Below are positions 56,327-64,000 of a stretch of DNA of 64,000 bases, one piece after another; position 1 is the first letter of the stretch, and every line of letters starts with the position of its first letter. This stretch comes from Bryobacteraceae bacterium (GTDB lineage: Bacteria > Acidobacteriota > Terriglobia > Bryobacterales > Bryobacteraceae). The notes under the pieces are model-generated. The model did no database searches, had not been told where the DNA came from, and worked only from the letters and a program-made list of their open reading frames with translations. A program made the position numbers and the translations under genes. The stretch covers positions 186,001 through 250,000 of the forward strand of contig JARKOC010000177.1 in NCBI GenBank assembly GCA_029975915.1, given 5' to 3'.

Positions 56327-57864
56327 CACTACTCGACATCGTCCTCTTCCTGCCTGCCATCGGCTTCATCCTAGGGCTCCTGTTGCCGCGCGGCAACAAC
56401 GAACTTATCCGCCGATACACGCTCGCCTTCTCGCTGGTTGTCTTCATCGTTTCGCTGGGCTTGGTTGGCCCTGTGCTCGCCAATCCCGCGGCAATGAGCT
56501 TCGTCACTGACACGGTCTGGATCGAATACCCGGCAATCCGTTACCATATCGCCCTGGATGGCCTCAGCCTGTGGCTGGTGATTCTCTCCACGCTGTTGAC
56601 GCCCATCTGCGTCCTGATCAGTTGGAAGTACATCCAAAACAGGGCGCGCGAGTTTTATGCGTTCCTCCTGCTGCTGGAATTTGGCCTCATCGGCGTCTTT
56701 GTCGCCCTGGACCTCTTCCTGTTTTATGTCTTTTGGGAAGTCTCGCTCGTCCCGATGTATTTCCTCATCGGCATCTGGGGCCATGAGAAGCGCATCTACG
56801 CGGCGGTGAAGTTCTTCCTTTACACGCTCACCGGCTCGCTGTTGATGCTCGCGGCCATCATTTGGCTCTATAACAAGTCCGGAACCTTCGACCTGCCGCT
56901 GCTTGTCGACATGATCCAGAAGGGCCGCCTGGCGCTCACTTCAGGCGAAAGCTTCTGGCTGTTCCTGGCGTTCTTCTTCGCCTTTGCGATTAAGGTCCCG
57001 CTGTTCCCGCTGCACACATGGCTGCCTGACGCCCACGGCGAAGCGCCCTCAGCCGGTTCGGTCATGCTGGCGTCGGTCATGCTGAAGATGGGTACTTACG
57101 CCATTGTCCGCGTCTGCCTGCCCATGTTCCCCGAAGCCTCCCGTCAGGCCGCGCCCTATATCATCGCGCTGGCCATCATAGGCATCATTTACGGCGCACT
57201 GGTCGCGATGGTGCAGCCGAACATGAAACGGCTTGTGGCCTATTCCTCGGTCAGCCACCTCGGGTTCGTCATCCTGGGCATCTTCACCTTCACCCAGACG
57301 GGCATGGACGGCGCAGTCTACCAGATGCTGAATCACGGCATCTCGACGGGCGCGCTCTTCATCCTGGTCGGGTACCTTTATGAGCGGCGCCATTCTCTTG
57401 AGATCTCCGACTTCGGCGGCGTCGGGACCGTCGCACCGTGGCTTTCCACCGTCTTTGTCATCACGACGCTCGCCTCGGTCGGTCTGCCCCTGCTGAACAA
57501 CTTCGTCGGCGAGTTCCTCGTCCTTCAAGCCGCCATGCAGGTGAACATTCTCTATGCCGTATTCGCGGCTATTGGCGTAATTCTCTCCGCTGTCTATATG
57601 CTCTGGATGGTCCAGCGCACTTTCTATGGCGCGACGCCAGCCGAGGTCAGCCATCACGTCTTCGACATGAACGGCCGCGAATGGGCGGCCATGCTGCCCC
57701 TTATCGTCCTGATGGTCTGGATGGGTATCGGGACCCAGAGCTTCCTGCCGTCCATCGCCGCGAGCAACGGGAAGACCCTGGAACTGGTCCGGCCCCCGGG
57801 GACTGCCCTCCAGGCACAGACCGGAACATCCAAGCAGGCCACGGAGGCCTCCCATGCCGACTAG
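56323..57864 (+). CDS. nuoM: NADH-quinone oxidoreductase subunit M
   Basis: 513 aa, about 14 TM segments. FLFYVFWEVSLVPMYFLIGIWG contains the key Glu. FAIKVPLFPLHTWLPDAHGEAPSAGSVMLASVMLKMGTYA is the central proton-channel segment, and MVQPNMKRLVAYSSVSHLGFV the second half. It is an antiporter-like pump. Its start overlaps nuoL by four bases and its end overlaps nuoN by 11. Confidence 0.97.
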   Translation: MTLLDIVLFLPAIGFILGLLLPRGNNELIRRYTLAFSLVVFIVSLGLVGPVLANPAAMSFVTDTVWIEYPAIRYHIALDGLSLWLVILSTLLTPICVLISWKYIQNRAREFYAFLLLLEFGLIGVFVALDLFLFYVFWEVSLVPMYFLIGIWGHEKRIYAAVKFFLYTLTGSLLMLAAIIWLYNKSGTFDLPLLVDMIQKGRLALTSGESFWLFLAFFFAFAIKVPLFPLHTWLPDAHGEAPSAGSVMLASVMLKMGTYAIVRVCLPMFPEASRQAAPYIIALAIIGIIYGALVAMVQPNMKRLVAYSSVSHLGFVILGIFTFTQTGMDGAVYQMLNHGISTGALFILVGYLYERRHSLEISDFGGVGTVAPWLSTVFVITTLASVGLPLLNNFVGEFLVLQAAMQVNILYAVFAAIGVILSAVYMLWMVQRTFYGATPAEVSHHVFDMNGREWAAMLPLIVLMVWMGIGTQSFLPSIAASNGKTLELVRPPGTALQAQTGTSKQATEASHAD

Positions 57865-59323
57865 CTTCATCCCCACCTCCGCCGACCTGATGCGGCTCTC
57901 GCCCGACCTGCTGCTCACCGCCGGCGGCGCGCTGATGATGGTCTTGGAGCCTCTCACCGGCGCCGCCCGTAAGGCCCGCATGGCCGTCATCGCGGCTGTA
58001 CTGATGGCAGCAGCGATTGTATTGAGTTTGCTTGCCTACATTGACCCAGGCAGTTCGTTTTCGGGCATGCTGGTCGTGGACGGCTTCTCCACTTTCTTCC
58101 GCGTGCTTTTCTACGGCTGTGGCCTGCTGACCGTCCTGGCCTCGGTGGACTACTTCAAACGTGAGCGCGGCGAAGAGTCGGGCGAGTACTATGCCCTTCT
58201 GGTCTTCTCCCTCGTCGGCCAGAGCCTCATGGCCTCTGCCAATGAACTCGTCCTGCTTTTCATCGGACTCGAGATTTCGTCAATCTCCGGCTACATCATG
58301 GCCGGCTACGTCCGCGACGACCGGCGCAACAACGAATCGGCTTTGAAATACTTCCTGCTCGGCAGTTTCGCTACAGCCTTCATGCTCTACGGCGTTGCCT
58401 GGATCTACGGCCTGACCGGATCGACAAACCTGGATACTGTCCGCCGTGCCATTCTCGGCGGCTCGATCGACCAAAGCCAATCCATGCTCCTTGTCGCCAC
58501 CGCGCTCATTTTCATCGGCCTCGCATTCAAGGTTGCCGCTGCGCCATTCCACGTTTGGGCGCCTGACGTCTATCAAGGCGCGCCGTCACCGGTCTCGGGA
58601 TTCTTGTCATCGGTCCCGAAAGCTGCTGCGTTCGCCATGATGCTCCGTATCGCTACCAGCGCCTTCTATCCAATGCGGGTGCAGTGGGAGCCGTTGCTGT
58701 GGGCAACCGCGCTGGCCACCATGATCGTGGGCAACTTCGCTGCACTCCGCCAATCCAACATCAAACGCATGCTGGCTTACTCCTCCATTGCCCACGCCGG
58801 CTACATCCTGGTCGCCGTTACGGCTCAGTCTGAAACCGGCGTCGCCGCGACCATGTTCTACCTCGCTGCTTACGCCCTGATGACCGTCGGCATCTTCGCG
58901 GCCGTTACATTGGTTGCCTCCAAGGGCGAGCGGTTCGTCGAAATTGACGACTTCGCCGGCCTCAGCCAGCGCCATCCTTCCCTGGCCCTGATCCTCTCGG
59001 TTTTTCTTTTCTCGCTGGTCGGAATCCCGCTCACCGGCGGCTTCTTCGCCAAATTCTATGTGTTCAAGGCAGCGCTGGATGCCAACCTCACCTGGCTGAC
59101 CATCCTTGGCCTTCTGAACTCCGCCGTGGCCGCGTTTTACTACCTTCGGGTTCTTGTCGTTATGTACATGAAGCCTGTCCCTGAAGGTGTTGAGCCGTTG
59201 TCCCCTCCGGGAGCTGCAATGCGTGTCGCTCTTCTCGCATCGGCCGCCGGCACGCTCTACTTGGGCATCTTCCCCTCGGCCGTCCTTGATTTCGCGGGCA
59301 AGGCCGCACAGTTGGTCCGGTAG
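57854..59323 (+). CDS. nuoN: NADH-quinone oxidoreductase subunit N
   Basis: 489 aa, about 14 TM segments. ELVLLFIGLEISSISGYIMAGY has the conserved Glu. GLAFKVAAAPFHVWAPDVYQGAPSPVSGFLS is the channel segment with Lys, and RQSNIKRMLAYSSIAHAGYILV follows. It is the antiporter-like subunit next to NuoK and the last nuo gene. The next gene (HAD) is on the opposite strand, five bases between stops. Confidence 0.97.
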   Translation: MPTSFIPTSADLMRLSPDLLLTAGGALMMVLEPLTGAARKARMAVIAAVLMAAAIVLSLLAYIDPGSSFSGMLVVDGFSTFFRVLFYGCGLLTVLASVDYFKRERGEESGEYYALLVFSLVGQSLMASANELVLLFIGLEISSISGYIMAGYVRDDRRNNESALKYFLLGSFATAFMLYGVAWIYGLTGSTNLDTVRRAILGGSIDQSQSMLLVATALIFIGLAFKVAAAPFHVWAPDVYQGAPSPVSGFLSSVPKAAAFAMMLRIATSAFYPMRVQWEPLLWATALATMIVGNFAALRQSNIKRMLAYSSIAHAGYILVAVTAQSETGVAATMFYLAAYALMTVGIFAAVTLVASKGERFVEIDDFAGLSQRHPSLALILSVFLFSLVGIPLTGGFFAKFYVFKAALDANLTWLTILGLLNSAVAAFYYLRVLVVMYMKPVPEGVEPLSPPGAAMRVALLASAAGTLYLGIFPSAVLDFAGKAAQLVR

Positions 59324-59328
59324 CGGCG

Positions 59329-60018
59329 TCAGAACAGATCGAGCAGGTCCGGGAAGCGCTCGACCACTTTGAAATCGCCTGGGCCTTGACGCCGGATCTC
59401 CTGCAATTCGAGTCCCCAGGTCCGGTCATGCGGGACAAACACGGCGTTTAGTCCCGCTTCCAGCGCTGGATTGATATCCGACTTCGGGGAATTGCCGATC
59501 ATCCATGTCCGTTCGGGCGCCGACCCAAGCTCCGCAACCAGCCGCTGGTAGGCATCCTTATCCTTTTCCTTCACGATGGCGGCATGAGCGAAGTAGGCCG
59601 CCAACCCCGACCGGTCGATCTTCAGCCGCTGCTCATCCGGATGGCCCTTGGTGAACAGCGTCAGCGTATGTCGCTGTGACAGCACCGCCAGCGTCTCCTC
59701 AACGCCCTCGATCACTTGCATGGGCTGCTCCAGAATCCGCTCAGCAAAGCCCATGACCCTCTCCAGATCCTCATCGCAGACATGGCGCTCGGCCAGGCGC
59801 TGGTAGCATTGCTGGAGATTGCGCCCGAAATTGAGCGACCCATAGCCGTGGATCTTCGAGTTGGCGATTTCGATCTCGTCCAGAACCGCCCGGATCTGGG
59901 GCGGCGTAAGCGCTGAGTGCCCCAGAAACTCGCAGAAGCCCGCAAACGCCTCTTCGAAATAGATGTTGTTCTCCCAAAGCGTGTCGTCGGCGTCGACCAG
60001 GAGTTGAAGTCCAGTCAC
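59329..60018 (-). CDS. HAD-superfamily hydrolase
   Basis: 229 aa. LLVDADDTLWENN gives motif I, D9-x-D11-x-T13 (nucleophile and acid-base). LFTKGHPDEQRLKI carries the Thr/Lys of motifs II and III, and WMIGNSPKSDINPALEAG motif IV. The cap is a helical insertion (about 18-95), as in phosphoglycolate-phosphatase-like members. Probably a phosphatase of small metabolites. Its start overlaps the stop of the LON-domain gene by four bases. Confidence 0.88.
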   Translation of the reverse strand: MTGLQLLVDADDTLWENNIYFEEAFAGFCEFLGHSALTPPQIRAVLDEIEIANSKIHGYGSLNFGRNLQQCYQRLAERHVCDEDLERVMGFAERILEQPMQVIEGVEETLAVLSQRHTLTLFTKGHPDEQRLKIDRSGLAAYFAHAAIVKEKDKDAYQRLVAELGSAPERTWMIGNSPKSDINPALEAGLNAVFVPHDRTWGLELQEIRRQGPGDFKVVERFPDLLDLF

Positions 60019-60641
60019 AGCCCCTCGCCAAAGCCGGCCATGTGCTTGCCGTGACCGTTTGATCTCGCCACTCTTTTCATGGCCCGCTGTGTACGCCTTC
60101 TGAACACCAGCCAGGCCAGGTGTTCGGCTACTTTTTCCATGCGCTCCGCCTCACTCAAAGTCGACAGCAGAACCTGACGGAAATCCTGATCTTCGCTCAC
60201 TGCCGCAAGCCGGAAGCTCAATTCTGGCGCATTCCGTGGAGGCCCCGATTCAGCGCCGGCCAGCGACTCATAGGCTGCCATTGCCCTGTTCACCGTCTCC
60301 GGCTCGGGATCCTCAAAGTCCTCATCCAGGACAGGACTTACATCGGCCCGGAGGTAACTGCGCTCCGTGTTTAATTCGAGGATCTCAAACCGCCGGCGGC
60401 CCGCCGTCAATATATCCAACCGCCCGTCCTCATACTTCTTTACGATCTGCTCAACCGAAGCCGTGCAACCGGTCCGCAGAATTCCCTCACCCTTTTGCAG
60501 TACGACGCCGAACTCGACGCCCAGTTCGAGACACTCCCTGATCATCTCCTTGTACCGGTCCTCGAAGATGTGCAGCGGCAGCCGCTCGTGCGGCAACAAG
60601 GTGATCCCAAGCGGGAAGATGGGCAGCAGCCGCCCTGGCAT
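60015..60641 (-). CDS. LON N-terminal substrate-binding domain protein
   Basis: 208 aa from ATG 60641; the frame is open upstream to 60767 but that part crosses the aroK promoter and start. RLLPIFPLGITLLPHERLPLHIFEDRYKEMI is the typical LON-SB opening, and VVLQKGEGILRTGCTASVEQIVKKYEDGRLDI follows. It has no AAA+ or protease part, so it is a stand-alone substrate-binding domain of unknown role. It is coupled with the HAD gene (ATGA overlap). A possible cofactor or adaptor role is inference. Confidence 0.88.
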   Translation of the reverse strand: MPGRLLPIFPLGITLLPHERLPLHIFEDRYKEMIRECLELGVEFGVVLQKGEGILRTGCTASVEQIVKKYEDGRLDILTAGRRRFEILELNTERSYLRADVSPVLDEDFEDPEPETVNRAMAAYESLAGAESGPPRNAPELSFRLAAVSEDQDFRQVLLSTLSEAERMEKVAEHLAWLVFRRRTQRAMKRVARSNGHGKHMAGFGEGL

Positions 60642-60685
60642 GACCAGTATTATCCCGCATTGGCCCCCTCGGATTTGCGCCACGG

Positions 60686-60715
60686 TTGGCTCGCCGGCCC
60701 GAGGCGCGGTATAAC
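60686..60715 (+). promoter_or_regulatory. Putative aroK promoter
   Basis: TTGGCT (60686-60691), 18-base spacer, TATAAC (60710-60715); the GTG start is at 60736, so the leader is about 14 bases. It is in the gap divergent from the LON-domain gene. Confidence 0.4.
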
Positions 60716-60735
60716 TCCAAGGTAGAGATCGAATC

Positions 60736-61263
60736 GTGATACTCAAACTGAAGAGGACGCCGGGCATTTACATGGTGGGCTTCATGGGTTCCGGCAAGAC
60801 CACCGTGGGCCGCGCGCTCGCGCGTCATCTTGGTTGGAGATACGCCGATCTGGATGAGGACATCGAATCTAAGGCGCAGAAGTCGATCCCCGAAATCTTC
60901 GATGAGCTTGGCGAAGATCACTTCCGCCTATTGGAAACTGAGATGCTCGAACGCCGCATCCACGACATCTCGCGCGGCGTTCCCTGGGTGGTGTCTCTTG
61001 GCGGCGGCTGCTTTGCCCAGGAGCGCAATTTTGATCTGATTCAAAATCATGGCGTTTCGATCTGGCTGGACGCGCCGCTCGAAATGATCAAATCGCGCGT
61101 CGCTGGCCACGCTCACCGCCCGCTCGCCAGGGATCCTGAGAAATTCGAGCAGTTGTACTACTCCCGCCGGGCTTGCTACGAGAAGGCTGACTACTGCATA
61201 CGGGTAACCAGCGAAGGCAGTTCCGGCGCTTTAAAGGCTATCCTCGAACTCCCTCTCTTCTAG
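60736..61263 (+). CDS. aroK: Shikimate kinase
   Basis: 175 aa; GTG start at 60736. IYMVGFMGSGKTTVGRALA gives Walker A (Gly15 to Thr22). DLDEDIE supplies Asp residues for Mg and shikimate; VSLGGGCFAQ is the shikimate-binding Gly loop; RPLA is in the lid. It phosphorylates shikimate at O3 in the chorismate pathway. No aroB is adjacent. A glycerate kinase gene follows after 13 bases and may be co-transcribed. Confidence 0.95.
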   Translation: MILKLKRTPGIYMVGFMGSGKTTVGRALARHLGWRYADLDEDIESKAQKSIPEIFDELGEDHFRLLETEMLERRIHDISRGVPWVVSLGGGCFAQERNFDLIQNHGVSIWLDAPLEMIKSRVAGHAHRPLARDPEKFEQLYYSRRACYEKADYCIRVTSEGSSGALKAILELPLF

Positions 61264-61276
61264 GAGGTTCCGTTCC

Positions 61277-62611
61277 ATGAAAACTGAAACGCGGCTGCGC
61301 CGCGACGCTCTTCGCATCTTTCAATCCTCGTTGGACGCCGCCGATCCGGCCAAGGCTGTCGCGCGCGCCGTCGCCCGTTCCGGGGATATGCTCCGGGTGG
61401 GACGGAAGACTTACCGGCTCGATCAATACGATCGGGTTGTGGTCGTCGGCGCGGGCAAGGCCAGCGCCGTCATGGCCCGCGCCATTGAACGGATCCTGGG
61501 TTCCCGGATCTCGGCTGGCTTGGTCAACACCAAGTATGGCCATCTGGCGAAGCTGAGGCGGATCGCGTTGAACGAATGCGGCCACCCCGTACCCGACGAG
61601 GCCGGCATCGAAGGGGCACGCCGCATCGCCGCTCTGGCCGCGGGCTGCGGTCCGAACGACTTGGTCTTCTGCCTGATCTCGGGCGGCGCTTCAGCGTTGA
61701 CGCCTATGCCTGCGCCTGGCATCACCCTGGAGGAAAAGCAGGCCGTTACTAAGGCTCTTTTGGCGTGCGGCGCCACCATCCATGAGATCAACGCCGTCCG
61801 GAAGCATATCTCAGGCATCAAAGGCGGCCAGTTGGCCCGGTTGGCCGCTCCCGCCACGGTCATCTCCTTGCTGCTCTCCGACGTCATTGGAGACTCGCTG
61901 GACGTGATCGGTTCGGGACCAACAGCGCCAGACCCCTCCACGTTCGCCTCGGCCTGGGCTGTGATCGAAAAGTACGGCATCGCCGGCCAGATCCCAGTTC
62001 CGGTTGCCGGGCGGTTCCAGTCAGGCATCGCTGGCCGGATTGCCGATACGCCCAAACCGGGCGATGCCTGTTTTGACAGAACCCAGAACCTCATCATCGG
62101 GTCCAACCGCCTGGCTGTCGATGCCGCCGCGCGCAAGGCAAGGGAACTCGGCTACAAGCCAGTTGTTCTATCCACCTTCATTGAGGGCGAAACCAGGGAG
62201 ATCGCCTCCATGCATGCCGCCATCGCCCGTGAGGCGCTGGCCAGCGGCCACCCGTCGAAACCGCCCATCTGTCTCATATCGGGCGGCGAAACGACGGTAA
62301 CGATCCGCGGGAATGGATTGGGAGGCAGGAATCAGGAGTTTGCCTTGGCTGCCGCTCTAGCGCTTTCGGGCCTGCCGGACGTAGTCGCCCTCAGCGGCGG
62401 AACCGACGGAACCGATGGACCTACCGATGCCGCCGGGGCGATCTCCGATGGAGCGACCGTCGAGCGAGCTCTCGCCCTGGGGCTCAACCCATCAGCCGCG
62501 CTCGCCAATAACGACAGCTACCCCTTTTTTGAGGCGCTCGGCGACTTGGTCAAGACAGGGCCCACCGGCACGAACGTCATGGACGTGCGGCTTCTGCTCG
62601 TTGGCAAATGA
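61277..62611 (+). CDS. Glycerate 2-kinase (DUF4147 / MOFRL type)
   Basis: 444 aa. VVVVGAGKASAVMARAIE, LVFCLISGGASALTPMPAPGITLEEK and INAVRKHISGIKGGQLA match the DUF4147 domain. LISGGETTVTIRGNGLGGRNQEFALAAAL is the MOFRL motif, and ALSGGTDGTDGPTDAAGA completes it. These kinases form 2-phosphoglycerate from glycerate in the serine, glycolate or tartrate routes. GGAGG lies before the ATG. The hairpin at 62634-62666 follows. Confidence 0.93.
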   Translation: MKTETRLRRDALRIFQSSLDAADPAKAVARAVARSGDMLRVGRKTYRLDQYDRVVVVGAGKASAVMARAIERILGSRISAGLVNTKYGHLAKLRRIALNECGHPVPDEAGIEGARRIAALAAGCGPNDLVFCLISGGASALTPMPAPGITLEEKQAVTKALLACGATIHEINAVRKHISGIKGGQLARLAAPATVISLLLSDVIGDSLDVIGSGPTAPDPSTFASAWAVIEKYGIAGQIPVPVAGRFQSGIAGRIADTPKPGDACFDRTQNLIIGSNRLAVDAAARKARELGYKPVVLSTFIEGETREIASMHAAIAREALASGHPSKPPICLISGGETTVTIRGNGLGGRNQEFALAAALALSGLPDVVALSGGTDGTDGPTDAAGAISDGATVERALALGLNPSAALANNDSYPFFEALGDLVKTGPTGTNVMDVRLLLVGK

Positions 62612-62633
62612 TTGCAATAAAGGGAGATAGTCG

Positions 62634-62666
62634 TGACCAAACGAACTCCGGCAGTTCGTTTGGTCA
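62634..62666. terminator. Perfect 14-base hairpin between convergent genes
   Basis: TGACCAAACGAACT (62634-62647), 5-base loop CCGGC, AGTTCGTTTGGTCA (62653-62666). It lies 23 bases after the glycerate kinase stop and 15 bases before the PIG-L stop. There is no T-run on either strand, so a factor-assisted bidirectional terminator or a repeat is equally possible. Confidence 0.65.
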
Positions 62667-62680
62667 GCTCGGCCGGAGTC

Positions 62681-63448
62681 TCAACTGAGTCTATAGACAA
62701 GGTTCGCCGGCAGTAGGGATTCGAGTAAAGGGTCGCCCGGCCAAGGGTGACCCTTATACTGCCTGAAGCCCTCCGCGTAGGCGACCCCGGCCAGTTCCCC
62801 GCGATTTGCGCTCCACGACTTGCCTATCTCGACAAAATCGTCAATGCCGTGTTGGCGCCGCAACCAGGCGCGCTGGCTCTCATGGCACTCCAGCATTTCA
62901 GTCTTGCTGGTGATCACGCTGGAGATGTCGACGACGAATTGAGGCCGGACTAGATTGCCATCGCGATCCCGGCCTTCCGTCGGATCCATGAAGTAAAGGT
63001 GCGGAATGGCAGGCAGCGCGGGAGCGGAACCGTAGGCCAATGCGTCGTAGTTCGGGGCGGAACAGCCGAAACAGGCGTCGACCACCAGTTTCGATGTGGC
63101 TTCGTGGTCGCAATGGTAGTCCACGGGCGACGCCGTCAGGACAATTTCGGGCCGGTAGTGCCGGAGCGCCCAAGTGACTTTGCGGCGCGACGGGTCATCG
63201 ACAAAAATGGCAAGGTCGAGGAACTCCAGGCACCCGTAGGCAGCCCCGATCCGCGCCGCCGATGCGGCCGCTTCTCGCCGGCGAATCGAGGAGATCTCGC
63301 GGGCAGCGTGAATGTCCGAACCGCAATCCCCGGCGGTCATCGTGACGATCGTGATGTCGTGACCCAGGCCGGACAGCAAAGCCAGAGTCCCTGAGGCGAG
63401 GAATTCGACATCGTCCGGGTGCGCATGAAGGGCGAGAATGCGGCTCAC
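62681..63448 (-). CDS. PIG-L family deacetylase
   Basis: 255 aa. ILALHAHPDDVEF has the A-H-P-D-D zinc motif with His10 and Asp13. YHCDHEATSKLVVDACF provides the second His of the site. The family removes acetyl groups from GlcNAc-containing compounds such as bacillithiol, mycothiol or lipid precursors. The substrate is unknown. A four-base overlap with the Cys-rich mini-protein upstream makes the two coupled. Confidence 0.92.
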   Translation of the reverse strand: MSRILALHAHPDDVEFLASGTLALLSGLGHDITIVTMTAGDCGSDIHAAREISSIRRREAAASAARIGAAYGCLEFLDLAIFVDDPSRRKVTWALRHYRPEIVLTASPVDYHCDHEATSKLVVDACFGCSAPNYDALAYGSAPALPAIPHLYFMDPTEGRDRDGNLVRPQFVVDISSVITSKTEMLECHESQRAWLRRQHGIDDFVEIGKSWSANRGELAGVAYAEGFRQYKGHPWPGDPLLESLLPANLVYRLS

Positions 63449-63630
63449 TGGCGGGTCTCCTCATCCGAAGTCGAGACCTTACGCTGATCACATTCGCAAC
63501 AGTCCGAACAACGCCCGCATTCGCCGCAAATGTGGTTGTCGCAGGCATCTTTCGTGCACCAGCGGCAAATCGTCCGAGATGGTTCGCCGCAAATATGGCA
63601 GTGGAACTCGCCGGCGGCTGGCTGGTTCAT
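63445..63630 (-). CDS. Cys-rich zinc-binding mini-protein
   Basis: 61 aa from ATG 63630, with GGAGGCGAAAGG just upstream. FHCHICGEPSRTICRWCTKDACDNHICGECGRCSDCCEC contains 11 Cys in about 40 residues and several His, with C-x2-C pairs that resemble zinc ribbons or a B-box-like finger. It may bind two or more zinc ions. It overlaps the start of the PIG-L gene by four bases. I know no function; a partner or zinc chaperone for the PIG-L enzyme is only a guess. Confidence 0.72.
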   Translation of the reverse strand: MNQPAAGEFHCHICGEPSRTICRWCTKDACDNHICGECGRCSDCCECDQRKVSTSDEETRQ

Positions 63631-63656
63631 CCTTTCGCCTCCTTCATTAACTTCGC

Positions 63657-64000
63657 CTACTGCTTTTTCCCCGCGGGACGGACGATCTCCGTCCGGCAAC
63701 GCTGCGCTTCCTTCTCAGCAGTCTCCAGTTCCTGCTCACGGGTGACCGACAGCTCCATAACATGCCGGCGCAGCCATTCCCTGCTCGAACCTGCGGCCGC
63801 TATTTCGCTTTCGAGCACCTCTGCAATGGCCGCATTCTGATAACGTCTGACAGCTTGCGAAAGCGATAGCGAATGTTCGATCAGCCCTTCGAGCCGGACA
63901 AGCGTCTCGGCGGCAAGGCTCAGCCGCTCGGGCCGGGCGGCGAGTCGCGCGGCGGCATTCTGAACGTGGCCGATGCCATCGAGGCAGTCACGCCACTGTT
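63657..64000 (-). CDS. Hypothetical protein, 5' part off the window
   Basis: The frame runs from the right edge to a TAG at 63657-63659; 113 codons are visible. It reads WRDCLDGIGHVQN, LAAETLVRLEGLIEHSLSL and SSREWLRRHVMELSVTREQEL, then ETAEKEAQRCRTEIVRPAGKKQ. It is helical and coiled-coil-like in composition, without a recognised motif. It lies 26 bases upstream of the Cys-rich gene in the same direction, as in an operon. The start is not in the window. Confidence 0.55.
   Translation of the reverse strand, partial: QWRDCLDGIGHVQNAAARLAARPERLSLAAETLVRLEGLIEHSLSLSQAVRRYQNAAIAEVLESEIAAAGSSREWLRRHVMELSVTREQELETAEKEAQRCRTEIVRPAGKKQ

Overview
The window looks like chromosomal DNA of a Gram-negative, GC-rich soil-type bacterium. 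I infer Acidobacteriota, probably Bryobacterales / Solibacter-like. The evidence is lipid A genes (lpxA, lpxD), a sulfatase and several Tat-exported or periplasmic carbohydrate enzymes of the kind abundant in that group, a secreted vWA protein of the acidobacterial type, and a jag gene with a Gly/Arg-rich tail. No rRNA, tRNA, CRISPR array, prophage or insertion sequence was seen, and the DNA is densely coding throughout.

Layout. 1-5.2 kb is accessory: a URO-D-family methyltransferase cut by the left edge, a sulfatase, a GH28-type enzyme, a DUF433/DUF5615 toxin-antitoxin-like pair and an unknown secreted protein. 5.2-16 kb is housekeeping: plsC-folC, an epimerase, the classical rpmH-rnpA-yidD-yidC-jag-mnmE block, nusB-ribH and lepA. 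16-30 kb is mixed: a PilZ protein, an MrfA-like helicase, selB head-to-head with a vWA protein, lpxA/lpxD, an odd P-loop protein, a degenerate histidine kinase, a JAMM protease, a YggS protein and guaB. 28-38 kb is a second carbohydrate and periplasmic block: a GH4 glycosidase with a Gfo/Idh/MocA dehydrogenase, an AKR-like protein, a GHL6-type hydrolase, an aberrant Nramp-fold transporter and a protein with two metallo-beta-lactamase domains. 38-46 kb holds glutamate synthase (gltB-gltD) with a divergent LysR regulator, rlmN and a ThiS-like carrier. 46.3-59.3 kb is a long complex I operon, nuoA-C-D-E-F-G-H-J-K-L-M-N. 59.3-64 kb holds HAD and LON-domain proteins, aroK, a glycerate kinase and a PIG-L deacetylase coupled to a Cys-rich mini-protein.

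How the genes work together. The nuo operon would give most of the proton-pumping NADH dehydrogenase, but the genes for NuoB (cluster N2) and NuoI are absent, so these must be encoded elsewhere. The core block serves ribosome and RNase P production, membrane insertion and tRNA modification. gltBD makes glutamate. The sulfatase, GH28, GH4 and GHL6 proteins suggest use of plant or microbial polysaccharides.

The most interesting items are: the nuo operon without nuoB and nuoI; a run of promoters whose -10 boxes sit only 6-11 bases before the start codon (short-leader or leaderless transcripts); a ThiS-like protein that continues four residues past its Gly-Gly end, with a JAMM protease encoded 20 kb away; an Nramp-fold transporter without the metal-binding motifs; a tandem double-MBL protein; and the rpmH/rnpA overlap. 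I did not find a clearly new multi-gene defence or biosynthetic system.
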